Shown: positions 39,353 through 48,639 of the stretch, one piece after another | How the letters are laid out: each line of letters opens with the position of its first letter | Position numbering within the stretch: position 1 is the first letter of the stretch | DNA from: Rhodothermales bacterium | Lineage (GTDB): Bacteria; Bacteroidota; Rhodothermia; Rhodothermales; UBA10348 | Assembly: GCA_024711125.1 (NCBI GenBank) | Contig: JANJTM010000027.1 | Span: 1-64,000 of the forward strand | Length of the DNA: 64,000 nucleotides | Direction: 5' to 3' | Program-made: the position numbers and the translations under genes | The notes under the pieces: generated by a model | Told to the model about the DNA's origin: nothing | The model's input: only the letters and a program-made list of their open reading frames with translations | The model's database searches: none

Positions 39353-41128
39353 TCAGTTGAAGCCCGTGCCCGAGACGACGGGCGGGGTGTCCTGGTTGGC
39401 GACCTGCCAGGCCGTCGCGAAGATCACCTGCGCGATCCGGGCCATGCGCTCGTATTCGATCTTCTCGGGTTCGTCGTCGACGCCGTGGTAGTCGTCGTGC
39501 GTGCCCGTGAAGAAGAAGATGAACGGGATCGAGTGCTTTCCGAAGTTCCAGTGATCGGAGCGCTGGTAGAAACGGTTGGGATCGTCCTTCGAATTGAACC
39601 GCTCGTGCAGGTCCAGGTCGGTCCCGAGCATCGAGTTCATGCGCAGGTTGATGTCGTGCAGTTCCTGCGAGATCAGGTTCGACCCGATGATGTAGACGTA
39701 GTCCGTGTCCTCCTCCGGGTGGGTCGGGTCGATACGCCCGATCATGTCGATGTTGAGATTCGTGACCGTCTTCTCGAGGGGGAAGATCGGCTGGCGGTCG
39801 GTATAGTAGGACGATCCGAGCAGGCCCTTCTCCTCGCCGGTCACGTTGAGGAAGACCACCGAGCGGCGGGGACCGTGGCCGGCGTCCCGGGCGCGCGCGA
39901 AGGCCTCGGCGATCTCCAGCACGGCGACCGTGCCCGAGCCGTCGTCATCGGCTCCGTTGAAGATCTGGTCGCCTTCGAGCCCTGGATTGACGCCCACGTG
40001 GTCGTAGTGGGACGAAATGACCACGACCTGGTCCCTGAGCGCCGGGTCTGAGCCTTCGATGAAGGCGACCACGTTTTCGGACGAAACTTCGATCGCCTCC
40101 GTCTCCATGGAGGTGGCCGCCTGCGCGCCTTCGACCAGGAAGACCTCGGGCGTCCTGGTCGACGCGATGGAAGCCGCGAGGGAGGCCACGGTGTGTCCGG
40201 ATCCGGAAAGCAGCGCGTTGGCGGTTTCGGTGGAGATGAACAGCACCGGCGGGAATCCGCGACGGCCACGTCCGGCACCGCCGGCGCCCGGGGGATCGAG
40301 CGACAGGCCGGCGGGGCGCGTGAACTGGGACTTGGAAGCCTTGACCAATTCGGCCATCGGGCGGGGCGACTGGTGGTCCACGACGTAGAGCACCCCGGCG
40401 GGCATTCCGACGCTCATGATGCCGCCGAACTTCGCGTTGGGCCCGCGCGACCAGCGGCTTGCCGCGCCGTCGGCCGTGAGGACCGACTTCCCGTCGGCCG
40501 TCATGGGTTCGCCGCCGAGCATGAGGAGCCATTTGTCGGCGATCTCGATGCCCGAGGCCTTCAATGCAGCCATCTCGTCGAACCCGGCTTCGGGATCGGC
40601 GATACCGAAGCCCGCGAAGACCACGGCGCCCTGGTTGTCGTTCCCGGCTCCGAAGCCGACATAGAAGCCGTCATCCTCGGACGCCGCGGAAAACACGGAC
40701 GTTACCGACTTGCCGTCGGCTCCCCGGACGGTCAGGTTGGCCGAAACGAGCTTGCTGGAATACAGCGGGACCGGCTGGAAATAGGCCTCCGGGCTCCGGG
40801 GGTCCGAAGGATTGGCCGTGCCTGCCGGCGCCACGCCCATCTTGCGGAACTGCGAGGCGAGATACGTCGCCGCGAGCTTCTGCCCCCGTTGGCCGGTGTC
40901 ACGGCCTTCGAAGAAGTCGCTTGCGAAAATGTAGAGGTGCGAGGCAAGGTCCTCGGGAGTGATGGTCGCCTGGTACTGTTTCACGAGGTCGGGCGCCTGG
41001 TCGGCCGTCGGCGTCGCGGCGGGAGAGGCGACGGCGGCGCGGTCGGTCGTCTGGGCGACGGCCCCGGGAGTCGGGAGGAAGAGGAGCACGGCGGCGGATA
41101 TCGCCGCGAGGGAACGCAGGTAGGTCAT
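39353..41128 (-). CDS. Secreted M28-family zinc aminopeptidase with PA-like insert
   Basis: 591 aa from the ATG giving MTYLRSLAAIS, with a signal peptide (hydrophobic 8-25, cleavage after AVA). M28 ligands are visible: SSHYDHVG (H), GADDDGSGT (D), TGEEKGLLGS (E/E), NIDMIGRID (D) and the late GTHDDYHG (H). The segment about 180-350 resembles a protease-associated domain with a Gly/Arg-rich loop. Likely first step of extracytoplasmic peptide digestion, followed by the two M20 enzymes encoded downstream. Confidence 0.92.
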   Translation of the reverse strand: MTYLRSLAAISAAVLLFLPTPGAVAQTTDRAAVASPAATPTADQAPDLVKQYQATITPEDLASHLYIFASDFFEGRDTGQRGQKLAATYLASQFRKMGVAPAGTANPSDPRSPEAYFQPVPLYSSKLVSANLTVRGADGKSVTSVFSAASEDDGFYVGFGAGNDNQGAVVFAGFGIADPEAGFDEMAALKASGIEIADKWLLMLGGEPMTADGKSVLTADGAASRWSRGPNAKFGGIMSVGMPAGVLYVVDHQSPRPMAELVKASKSQFTRPAGLSLDPPGAGGAGRGRRGFPPVLFISTETANALLSGSGHTVASLAASIASTRTPEVFLVEGAQAATSMETEAIEVSSENVVAFIEGSDPALRDQVVVISSHYDHVGVNPGLEGDQIFNGADDDGSGTVAVLEIAEAFARARDAGHGPRRSVVFLNVTGEEKGLLGSSYYTDRQPIFPLEKTVTNLNIDMIGRIDPTHPEEDTDYVYIIGSNLISQELHDINLRMNSMLGTDLDLHERFNSKDDPNRFYQRSDHWNFGKHSIPFIFFFTGTHDDYHGVDDEPEKIEYERMARIAQVIFATAWQVANQDTPPVVSGTGFN

Positions 41129-41214
41129 GGCGTGCGGTTCGGGATGCGCGTGACTGCGGAATGGCCGAAAGTACGGGCCCGTCGGGATCAGGATGCGTCG
41201 AAACGATGGCATTT

Positions 41215-42147
41215 TCAGGCCAGCCGGGCGCGCTTGGCCAGGTAGGCGAGCAGCGCCGTCGAATACGGTTCGGCCGTATCCAGCTCCAGTACGTCGATAT
41301 TCCGCTCCCGGCACCGATCACGGAACCGCCGGGAGAAGTGCTCGACGGCCTCGGCGTACGAGGCGCGGACCTGCGAGGGTTCGAGTGAGAGTTCTTCACC
41401 GGTCTCGAGATCCCGGAAGACCATCGGGACGTCGGGAAAGCGGAAGCGGCGTTCGGTCGCGCCGTCGAGTACGTGGAACACGAGTACCTCGTGGCCCCGG
41501 TAGCGAAGGTGCCGCAGGGCCTTGATGAGATCCTCGTGCTCGCCCACGTTCTCGAAGAGATCCGTGATGAGCACCACCAGCGATCGACGCGCGATGCGCT
41601 CGGCGACCTCGTGCAGGACCGATGCCGCCCCCGTGCGTTTTCCGGTGTCGGCACTCGTGGTGAAGCGGTCCAGGGTCGCCAGCAGTTCACGCAGGTAGCC
41701 CTGTGTGCTTCGCGGCGGACGCAGCGTGTGCACCCGGTCGTCGAATGCCACGAGGCCCGTGGCGTCCCGCTGACGGATCATGAGGAAATGCAGCGCGCTC
41801 GCCAGGTAGGCGCCGTACTCGAGCTTCGAGACCTTGCCCTCGCCGCGGTAGCGCATCGAGGACGACGTATCCAGTACGACGTAATGCCGGAGATTGGTCT
41901 CCTCTTCGTACTGCTTGACGTAGTGCCGGTCGGTCTTCGCGTAGACCTTCCAGTCCACGTGCCGCAGCTCGTCGCCCGGGTTGTAGGGCCGATGCTCGGC
42001 GAATTCGACCGAGAACCCGTGGTAAGGGCTCTTGTGCAGCCCCGTAATGAAGCCCTCCACGATGAGGCGCGCCCTCAGCTCCATCGTCGCGAGCTGGGAG
42101 ACCACGGCGGGATCGAGGTATCGGAAAACGGCTTCCTGCGTGGCCAT
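41215..42147 (-). CDS. DUF58/vWA-like protein
   Basis: 310 aa cytosolic protein. The DUF58 signature HRPYNPGDELRHVDWKVYAKTDRHYVKQYEEE is complete, followed by a vWA-type metal-site motif DTSSSM. Such proteins are usually encoded with MoxR ATPases and BatA-like proteins; none is adjacent here, so the partner genes must be elsewhere. An 86-nt gap separates it from the downstream peptidase operon. Function unproven. Confidence 0.92.
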   Translation of the reverse strand: MATQEAVFRYLDPAVVSQLATMELRARLIVEGFITGLHKSPYHGFSVEFAEHRPYNPGDELRHVDWKVYAKTDRHYVKQYEEETNLRHYVVLDTSSSMRYRGEGKVSKLEYGAYLASALHFLMIRQRDATGLVAFDDRVHTLRPPRSTQGYLRELLATLDRFTTSADTGKRTGAASVLHEVAERIARRSLVVLITDLFENVGEHEDLIKALRHLRYRGHEVLVFHVLDGATERRFRFPDVPMVFRDLETGEELSLEPSQVRASYAEAVEHFSRRFRDRCRERNIDVLELDTAEPYSTALLAYLAKRARLA

Positions 42148-42248
42148 GCGGCATCCGGTGGATCGGACCCCTTGTACCCGTCGCCCGGTCGGGGTTCCGC
42201 CGATTCTTCTCCTGCGCGGTCGCGGCGTTTGGACGTACCTTGCGACCC

Positions 42249-42806
42249 ATGGAGCCGGAAGACATCGTCAAAGCGCAATTGATGGATGCGCGCGATCTGG
42301 ACCGCACCCTGGACCGGATGGCGCGGCAGATCGTGGAGGTTTCCGAACCCGGGGAGCCGGTCGGGCTCGTCGGAATGCAGACACGGGGCGTGCACATCGC
42401 GCGCCGGCTGCACGACAAGATCCGGGCGGCCGACGGCATCGACATCCCGGTGGGCGTCCTGGACGTGACGATGTACCGGGACGATTTCCGCAATCGGCTC
42501 AAGCAGCCCACCGTGCGTACGACGCACGTGCCGTACGACGTTTCCGGGAGGCGCCTCTTCCTCGTCGACGACGTGCTCTACACCGGGCGCACGGCGCGTG
42601 CGGCCCTGGACGCCCTCATGGACATGGGGCGGCCCTCCGGCGTGTATCTCCTGGTCATCGTCGACCGAGGGCTGCGGGAGCTTCCGATCCGGGCCGACAT
42701 CGTCGGACGGGAGGTGCCCACGCTGCCCGGCGAGGAAGTCCGGGTACGGGTTTCGGAAATCGACGACCGCGACGGCGTCTGGCTCGTCGAGCACCCCAGA
42801 GCGTGA
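42249..42806 (+). CDS. pyrR: PyrR bifunctional regulator/uracil phosphoribosyltransferase
   Basis: 185 aa. PRPP-binding loop [19 protein letters not shown] and the [12 protein letters not shown] segment are diagnostic. In Gram-positive bacteria PyrR binds pyr mRNA in response to UMP; in this phylum regulation may differ and the enzyme activity may dominate. The ATG at 42249 is chosen over an in-frame TTG three codons upstream. pyrB starts 7 nt after its stop. Confidence 0.95.
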   Translation: MEPEDIVKAQLMDARDLDRTLDRMARQIVEVSEPGEPVGLVGMQTRGVHIARRLHDKIRAADGIDIPVGVLDVTMYRDDFRNRLKQPTVRTTHVPYDVSGRRLFLVDDVLYTGRTARAALDALMDMGRPSGVYLLVIVDRGLRELPIRADIVGREVPTLPGEEVRVRVSEIDDRDGVWLVEHPRA

Positions 42807-42813
42807 GCGTACC

Positions 42814-43800
42814 GTGAGCAGCGAATCCACCCAGGGCACGACGACACTCCAGGATGCGCCCGTGATCCTCGGCCATCGCCATCTCCTGGGACTGAGGGGC
42901 TGGTCGCGGCCCGAGATCGCCCACGTGTTGGCCACCGCCCGGGAATTTCGCGACGTGCTCTCGCGGCCGATCCGGCGGGTGCCCACGCTGCGTGGAGTGA
43001 CGGTGGTGAACCTGTTCTTCGAAGCCTCCACGCGCACGCGAATCTCGTTCGAGCTGGCCGAGAAGCGACTCTCGGCCGACACGGTCAATTTCACGGCGAG
43101 CGGCTCTTCGGTATCCAAGGGCGAGACGCTCAAGGACACCGCGCGAAACATCGAGGCGATGAAGATCGACGTGGTGGTCATCCGCCACGCGTCGCCCGGG
43201 GCTCCGCACTTCCTGACGCGGTGCGTGGACGCGGTCGTCATCAATGCGGGCGACGGCGCGCACGAGCACCCGACGCAGGGCCTGCTCGACCTCCTGACGA
43301 TCACGGACCACTTCCCGGAGGTGCGCGGCCGCAGGATCTCGATCATCGGGGACATCACGCACTCGCGCGTGGCCCGGTCCAACCTCTACGGACTCACCGC
43401 AATGGGGGCCGAGGTGACGCTGTGCGGCCCCCCGACCCTCATTCCGCCCGGAATCGAGGGGCTCGTCGAAAGCGGCAGCGTGCGGGTGACCCACCGGCTC
43501 GACGAGGCGCTGGACGGGTGCGACGTGGCGATGGCCCTGCGCATCCAGCTCGAGCGGCTCGGACGGCAGCTCTTCCCGAGCCTCCGGGAGTACCACGAGC
43601 GCTTCGGGATCCGCATGGAGCACCTCGAGCGCTACAAGGACCTGCTCGTGATGCACCCGGGGCCGGTCAACCGCGGGGTCGAACTGGCCGGGGACGTGGT
43701 CGACCACGAGCGGGCCGTGATCCTCGACCAGGTCACCAACGGCGTCGCGGTGCGCATGGCGGTACTGTTCCTGCTGTCGGGCGGAACGGCCGAAGCCTGA
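42814..43800 (+). CDS. pyrB: Aspartate carbamoyltransferase catalytic subunit
   Basis: Second step of pyrimidine synthesis. 328 aa from a GTG start. Carbamoyl-phosphate loop [27 protein letters not shown], and [10 protein letters not shown] are intact. The pyrR-pyrB pair without pyrI indicates an unregulated trimeric enzyme of the Bacillus type. A longer open frame upstream overlaps pyrR and is rejected. Confidence 0.97.
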   Translation: MSSESTQGTTTLQDAPVILGHRHLLGLRGWSRPEIAHVLATAREFRDVLSRPIRRVPTLRGVTVVNLFFEASTRTRISFELAEKRLSADTVNFTASGSSVSKGETLKDTARNIEAMKIDVVVIRHASPGAPHFLTRCVDAVVINAGDGAHEHPTQGLLDLLTITDHFPEVRGRRISIIGDITHSRVARSNLYGLTAMGAEVTLCGPPTLIPPGIEGLVESGSVRVTHRLDEALDGCDVAMALRIQLERLGRQLFPSLREYHERFGIRMEHLERYKDLLVMHPGPVNRGVELAGDVVDHERAVILDQVTNGVAVRMAVLFLLSGGTAEA

Positions 43801-43859
43801 CACCGGCGTAACGCGCCCGCGGGCCGCCCCACCAACGGGTGCGACATGCCCGCTGACCG

Positions 43860-44564
43860 ATGCAACCGGAACGAGTGGCCGCGCTGCGCGCGGTCTCCAT
43901 CACGAAATCCTTCGTCGAAGGCGCCGTGCGGCGCGACGTGCTGCGGGGTGCCGACCTGCTGCTGGAGCGCGGCCGGTTCGGCGCGTTGCTCGGACGCAGC
44001 GGCGCGGGAAAGAGCACGCTGCTCAACGTACTGAGCGGGATCGACGTACCCGATGCCGGTCGCGTCGAGATCGACGGGATCGAACTCTCGGCGCTCGGGG
44101 AGGAAGATCGCACCGCGTTCCGTCGGCGCCACCTGGGGTTCGTATTCCAGGCGTTCAACCTGATTCCGACGCTTTCGGTGGTGGAAAACGTCGCGCTTCC
44201 GCTCACGCTGAACGGATCGGCCACGGAGCACGCGATCCGTCGGGCCGGGGAGTTGCTCGACCGGGTCGGATTGGCCGACCGGCGTTCGGCCTACCCGGAC
44301 CGGTTGTCGGGTGGAGAGCAGCAGCGGGTGGCGATCGTGCGGGCGCTGGCCCACGAACCGACGCTCCTGCTGGCCGACGAGCCCACCGGAAACCTCGACT
44401 GGGAGACGGGGCGCTCGGTCATGGACCTGCTGCACGGGCTCGTGCGCGAGTTCGGGGTGACCATGCTCGTCGTCACCCACGATCACGATCTGCTCGCCGC
44501 TTCGGACGCCGTATGGCGGCTGCGCGGCGGCATCCTGGAGCCGGTGCCGGAGGGTAGAGCGTGA
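43860..44564 (+). CDS. AttE/LolD-type ABC transporter ATPase
   Basis: 234 aa. Walker [11 protein letters not shown]-loop [18 protein letters not shown], signature LSGGEQQRV, Walker [13 protein letters not shown] and H-loop VVTHDHD are intact. The pattern is that of MacB/LolD-class ATPases that pair with FtsX-like permeases to move lipoproteins or envelope substrates. Its stop overlaps the GTG start of the permease (GTGA). Confidence 0.94.
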   Translation: MQPERVAALRAVSITKSFVEGAVRRDVLRGADLLLERGRFGALLGRSGAGKSTLLNVLSGIDVPDAGRVEIDGIELSALGEEDRTAFRRRHLGFVFQAFNLIPTLSVVENVALPLTLNGSATEHAIRRAGELLDRVGLADRRSAYPDRLSGGEQQRVAIVRALAHEPTLLLADEPTGNLDWETGRSVMDLLHGLVREFGVTMLVVTHDHDLLAASDAVWRLRGGILEPVPEGRA

Positions 44565-47500
44565 GCCTCGTTTTTCGTGCCGGCCTGCGTCACCACCTAG
44601 CCAGCCCGGGATTGCTCGCGCTCAGCGTGATCGGCGTGGCGGCCGGCGTCGCGCTGGTGGTCGGCGTGGATGCCGCGAACTCCAGCGCGCGGCGGGCCTT
44701 CACGAGGGCGGCCGATGCGCTGTCGGGGCGGGCCACGCACGTGGTGGAGGGGGCGTCGGGATCGGTGCCCGACTCCCTGGTCGCGCGACTGGCCACGGGG
44801 GCCGTCGGAGGCCGCGTGGCGCCGGTCGTGGAGGGCACGGGCCGGATGGGAGACGTACGGATCCGCCTCGTGGGAGTGGATCCGCTGGTCGACGCGGCGG
44901 TGCGCGATCTCGGCTCCCAACCCGGATTTCCGGGGCCGGCTCGCCTCCTGGTCGAGCCGGGCGCCGCCGTGCTCTCGACCGGGACCGCGTCGCGGCTCGG
45001 GATCGCGGAAGGCGACACGCTCGGACTACAGGTCAACGGCATCGAACGCTCCCTGCACGTGGCGGGCATCGTGGATCCCGGGGATCCGGTCGCCCGCGAG
45101 GCATGGGAGGCACTCGCGGTCGTGGATATCTCGACCGGCCAGGAAGTGCTGGGCATTCCGGGCCTCGTTCACCGCGTCGATCTGGTGGTTGACGACGCGG
45201 ACGACCTGGCAGCCGTAAGGGAGCTGCTCGGGCCCGGATTCACGGTCGAGCCGGCGTCGGCGCGCGGGGAGGCGTTGATCCGCATGACCGAGGCGTTCGA
45301 TGTGAACCTGCGGGCCCTGAGCCATCTCTCGCTCCTCGTCGGCCTTTTCCTCGCGTACAACGTGATCTCCTTCTCCGTTTCGCGCCGAAGGGCCGTGCTG
45401 GGCCGTCTTCGGGCAATCGGCGTCGATGCACGCACGCTGCGCCGGCAGGTCTTCCTGGAGGCGGGCGTGGTCGGATCGGCGGGCACGCTGGTGGGTCTCG
45501 CCCTCGGCGCCGCGCTCGGATCGGGGTTGGTGACCCTCGTCACGAGGGCGATCAACGATCTCTATTTCGTGCTGGAGGTGCGGCGCTTCGAGTTGGGTCT
45601 GGCGACGTGGCTCAAGGCGGGTGTGCTGGGCATCGGATCGACGCTGCTCGCCGCCTGGGGACCGGCCTGGCGGGCGGCCGCGGTTCCGCCGTCCATCGAG
45701 ATGCGAAGGTCGCAGGATACGGCGGCCCTGCGTGCCCGCATGCGCGGGCTGGTCCTCGCCGCGACGGGTGCGGGCATCGTCTCGGTGCTGCTGCTCCGGT
45801 TCGATACCGGGCTGATCGGAGCCTATGCCGGGTTGCTGGCCCTCGTGGTGGCTTTTGCGCTCGTCGCGCCGGCGGTCACCGACGGCCTTGCGGCCGCGGC
45901 GGGACGGATCGCCCGTCGCCCGGGCGTGTTCCGCCTCGCTGTCGGAGCGCTGAGGGCCCATCTCGGCCGCGCTTCCGTGGCCGTGGCCGCACTGGCCCTG
46001 GCGGTTGCGGCCTCCATCGGCGTGTCGGTGATGGTGACGAGTTTCCGGGGGGCCGTCGAGGCGTGGCTGGGCCACGCGCTGCCGGCCGACGTCTACGTGC
46101 GTCCGCCCTCGGCCGTTGCCCGGTTCGGGGGCGGAACCCTTCATCCGGACGCCCTCGAGCGGGTGCGAAGTCATCCGGCGGTCAGCGCTTCGTACGGCGT
46201 GCGCAGCACGAGCGTGTCCACGGATGCAGGTCCCGTCCAACTCGTGGCCATCGAGCACGCACCGGCCACCCACGATACGTACCGTTTCCTGCGGGAGGAC
46301 GGGTGGGACCCGTGGGTCTCGGCCGACTCGGGAGAGCGGATCCTGGTTTCGGAGCCCTTCGCGTTCCGCACCGGGCTCGACGTGGGGGATACCCTACGGG
46401 TCGATACCCGCGCGGGCCCGCGTCCGTTGCGCATCGCGGCGGTCTTTGCCGACTACGGATCGGACCTGGGCGCGCTGCTCATGGGCCGACCGGCGTACGA
46501 TGTCCTGTTCGACGATCCCGCCTTCTCGGGCCTCGCGCTCACGCTGGTGCCCGGCGCCGACCGCGAGACCGTGATGGACGAACTGCGCGAATCCACGAAG
46601 TCCGTGCAGGCGCTCGAAATCACGTCGAGCGCCGGGCTCCGGGCGGCGTCCATGGAGGTGTTCGACCGCACGTTCGCCGTGACGACGGTGCTGCGCCTGC
46701 TCGCGCTCGTCGTGGCCTTCGTCGGCATCGTCACGACGCTCGCGTCGCAGCAGATCGATCGGGCGTGGGAGTTCGGCGTGCTGCGGGCGCTGGGCCTCGG
46801 ACCGCGGGCGGTACGCCGCGTGGTGGCCACCGAAGCCACGCTGATGGGGGCTATCGCGGGCCTCGCTGCGGTGCCGCTCGGACTGGCTCTCGCCGCCGGA
46901 CTGGTCTTCGTGGTCAACCGCCGCTCGTTCGGATGGACGCTACCGTTCGATCCGGATCCGTGGCTCCTCGTCCAGGCGATCGGGGTGGCGACGGCCGCCG
47001 GGGCGGCCGCCGGATGGCTGCCGGCATTGCGGCTGGGGCGCACGCCCGCGCGCCAGTTGCTCGCCGGTACGCTGGGAGTCGGTCTGATCGCCGCGACCGC
47101 CGGGTGCGGAGCCAACGCGCCGTCCGGAACGACGTCGGTGGCCGAAGCGCTGGCGGTCGACACGACGGGATACGAGCGGGTGCTGGGTCCGGAACCCTTC
47201 GAGTTCCCGCGGGATCACGGGGCGCACGACGGGTACCTGCTCGAGTGGTGGTATTTCACCGGCAACCTCGACGGTCCGGGCGGACGGCGATTCGGGTACC
47301 AGTTCACGGTCTTCCGAAATGCGCTCGCCGCGCCGGCCGAGACCCCGTCGCGAGTATCGGCATGGGGAACGACCCAGCTCTACAGCGCCCACCTCGCGCT
47401 CACCGACGGCGCCGGCGGGCCATTCCTGCACGAGGAGCGGTTCGCACGCGGCGCCGCGGGCATGGCCGGCGCCGAAGGCGATCCGCTGCGCGTGTGGGTC

Positions 47501-48181
47501 GGTCCGTGGCAGGCCTCCGGTCGTCCGGATTCGATCCGCGTCGAGGCCGAGGGCTCGCGCTTCGGGCTGAGCCTGCTCCTTCGGCCCGAGAAGCCCATCG
47601 TGCTGCAGGGAGACGCCGGATTCAGTCGGAAGGGGGACGGGCCGGGCCAGGCGTCGCGATACTACGCGGTCACCCGCCTGACGACGGAGGGTACGGTGCG
47701 CTCCGGCGAAGAAACCGTGCCCGTGACCGGAACCAGCTGGTTCGACCGGGAGTGGAGCACGAGCCTGCTCGGAGAGGACCAGGTGGGCTGGGACTGGTTC
47801 TCGCTGCACCTCGACACGGGAGATGACCTGATGCTGTTCCGCCTTCGTCGCGCCGACGGATCCACGTCGTTTGCCGACGCTTCCCTCGTCGGACCGACCG
47901 GCGAGCGGCGTGCGATCGACGTCGCGGGCCTGGCCTTCGTGCCCGGTCGCGAATGGGTGTCTCCGGCGACCGGCGCGCGGTACCCGGTCCAGTGGACGGT
48001 GACGTCGAAGTCTCCGCCGTTCACCATCGGGACGAATGCCGTGCTGGACGGACAGGAGCTGGCCACGCGGGTCCGGTACTGGGAGGGGGCCGTGGACGCG
48101 AGCGGCACGTGGGAGGGACGACCCGTCGGCGGACGTGGGTACGTGGAAATGACCGGCTATGACGGAGGGCCGGGATCGTGA
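44561..48181 (+). CDS. In-frame fusion: FtsX-like ABC permease + AttH/CrtC-type lipocalin domain
   Basis: 1206 aa. Residues about 1-830 are a complete two-unit FtsX-like permease: an N-terminal helix near 17-36, a large extracytoplasmic domain, helix groups near 270-370, 395-500 and 715-825, and the final cytosolic turn ALRLGRTPAR. Residues 834-849 (LAGTLGVGLIAATAGC) read as a lipoprotein signal with Cys849. Residues about 870-1206 are an AttH/CrtC-N lipocalin domain (LEWWYFTGNL, SWFDREWSTS). In AttEFGH-type loci these are separate genes in the same order. A TTG at 47027 (residue 823) would give MRLGRTPAR plus the signal, so an internal start for a free lipoprotein is possible. Confidence 0.85.
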   Translation: MSLVFRAGLRHHLASPGLLALSVIGVAAGVALVVGVDAANSSARRAFTRAADALSGRATHVVEGASGSVPDSLVARLATGAVGGRVAPVVEGTGRMGDVRIRLVGVDPLVDAAVRDLGSQPGFPGPARLLVEPGAAVLSTGTASRLGIAEGDTLGLQVNGIERSLHVAGIVDPGDPVAREAWEALAVVDISTGQEVLGIPGLVHRVDLVVDDADDLAAVRELLGPGFTVEPASARGEALIRMTEAFDVNLRALSHLSLLVGLFLAYNVISFSVSRRRAVLGRLRAIGVDARTLRRQVFLEAGVVGSAGTLVGLALGAALGSGLVTLVTRAINDLYFVLEVRRFELGLATWLKAGVLGIGSTLLAAWGPAWRAAAVPPSIEMRRSQDTAALRARMRGLVLAATGAGIVSVLLLRFDTGLIGAYAGLLALVVAFALVAPAVTDGLAAAAGRIARRPGVFRLAVGALRAHLGRASVAVAALALAVAASIGVSVMVTSFRGAVEAWLGHALPADVYVRPPSAVARFGGGTLHPDALERVRSHPAVSASYGVRSTSVSTDAGPVQLVAIEHAPATHDTYRFLREDGWDPWVSADSGERILVSEPFAFRTGLDVGDTLRVDTRAGPRPLRIAAVFADYGSDLGALLMGRPAYDVLFDDPAFSGLALTLVPGADRETVMDELRESTKSVQALEITSSAGLRAASMEVFDRTFAVTTVLRLLALVVAFVGIVTTLASQQIDRAWEFGVLRALGLGPRAVRRVVATEATLMGAIAGLAAVPLGLALAAGLVFVVNRRSFGWTLPFDPDPWLLVQAIGVATAAGAAAGWLPALRLGRTPARQLLAGTLGVGLIAATAGCGANAPSGTTSVAEALAVDTTGYERVLGPEPFEFPRDHGAHDGYLLEWWYFTGNLDGPGGRRFGYQFTVFRNALAAPAETPSRVSAWGTTQLYSAHLALTDGAGGPFLHEERFARGAAGMAGAEGDPLRVWVGPWQASGRPDSIRVEAEGSRFGLSLLLRPEKPIVLQGDAGFSRKGDGPGQASRYYAVTRLTTEGTVRSGEETVPVTGTSWFDREWSTSLLGEDQVGWDWFSLHLDTGDDLMLFRLRRADGSTSFADASLVGPTGERRAIDVAGLAFVPGREWVSPATGARYPVQWTVTSKSPPFTIGTNAVLDGQELATRVRYWEGAVDASGTWEGRPVGGRGYVEMTGYDGGPGS

Positions 48182-48627
48182 GCCCGATGCCCCACCTTCC
48201 GACGCTGGTCCTGGAGGCTCCGACCGATCTCGTCGTTCGCGGGGACCGGGTGCTCGACCTCGTGCGTCGGCGCTGGGTACGCCTGACGCCCGAGGAGTGG
48301 GTCAGGCAGCATGTTCTCGGGTTTCTCCGGGACCGTCTCGGGGTGCCGCCGGCACTGGTTTCGGTCGAGCGGACCGTTCCGGGTGGGCGAAAACGGTACG
48401 ACGTGATGGTCGTCGACCGGTCGGGTCAGGCGTGGATGGTCGTCGAGGTAAAGGCGGCGCACGTGGCGCTGGACCAGTCGGTGGCCGACCAGGTCGGTCG
48501 ATATGACGCGGGATTGGGCGCGCGGTACGTGCTCGTCACGAACGGGCGGGATCTTCGCGGGTGGGAGCGGTCACGAAACGGTAATTTTCAGAAGTTGAGC
48601 GAATTGCCGTACTTCCCGAAGACCTGA
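48178..48627 (+). CDS. Orphan HsdR-N-type PD-(D/E)xK nuclease domain protein
   Basis: 149 aa. Resembles the N-terminal nuclease domain of type I restriction R subunits, with D75, E90 and K92 forming the PD-(D/E)xK core (KRYDVMVVD, VVEVKA) and the motif Q-V-x-R-Y before YVLVTNG. No helicase motor, specificity or methylase gene is adjacent, and such stand-alone domains are common in Bacteroidota. The GTG start overlaps the preceding stop (GTGA); an ATG three codons in is an alternative. The function is not known. Confidence 0.82.
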   Translation: MSPMPHLPTLVLEAPTDLVVRGDRVLDLVRRRWVRLTPEEWVRQHVLGFLRDRLGVPPALVSVERTVPGGRKRYDVMVVDRSGQAWMVVEVKAAHVALDQSVADQVGRYDAGLGARYVLVTNGRDLRGWERSRNGNFQKLSELPYFPKT

Positions 48628-48639
48628 ACCCATCGAGCC

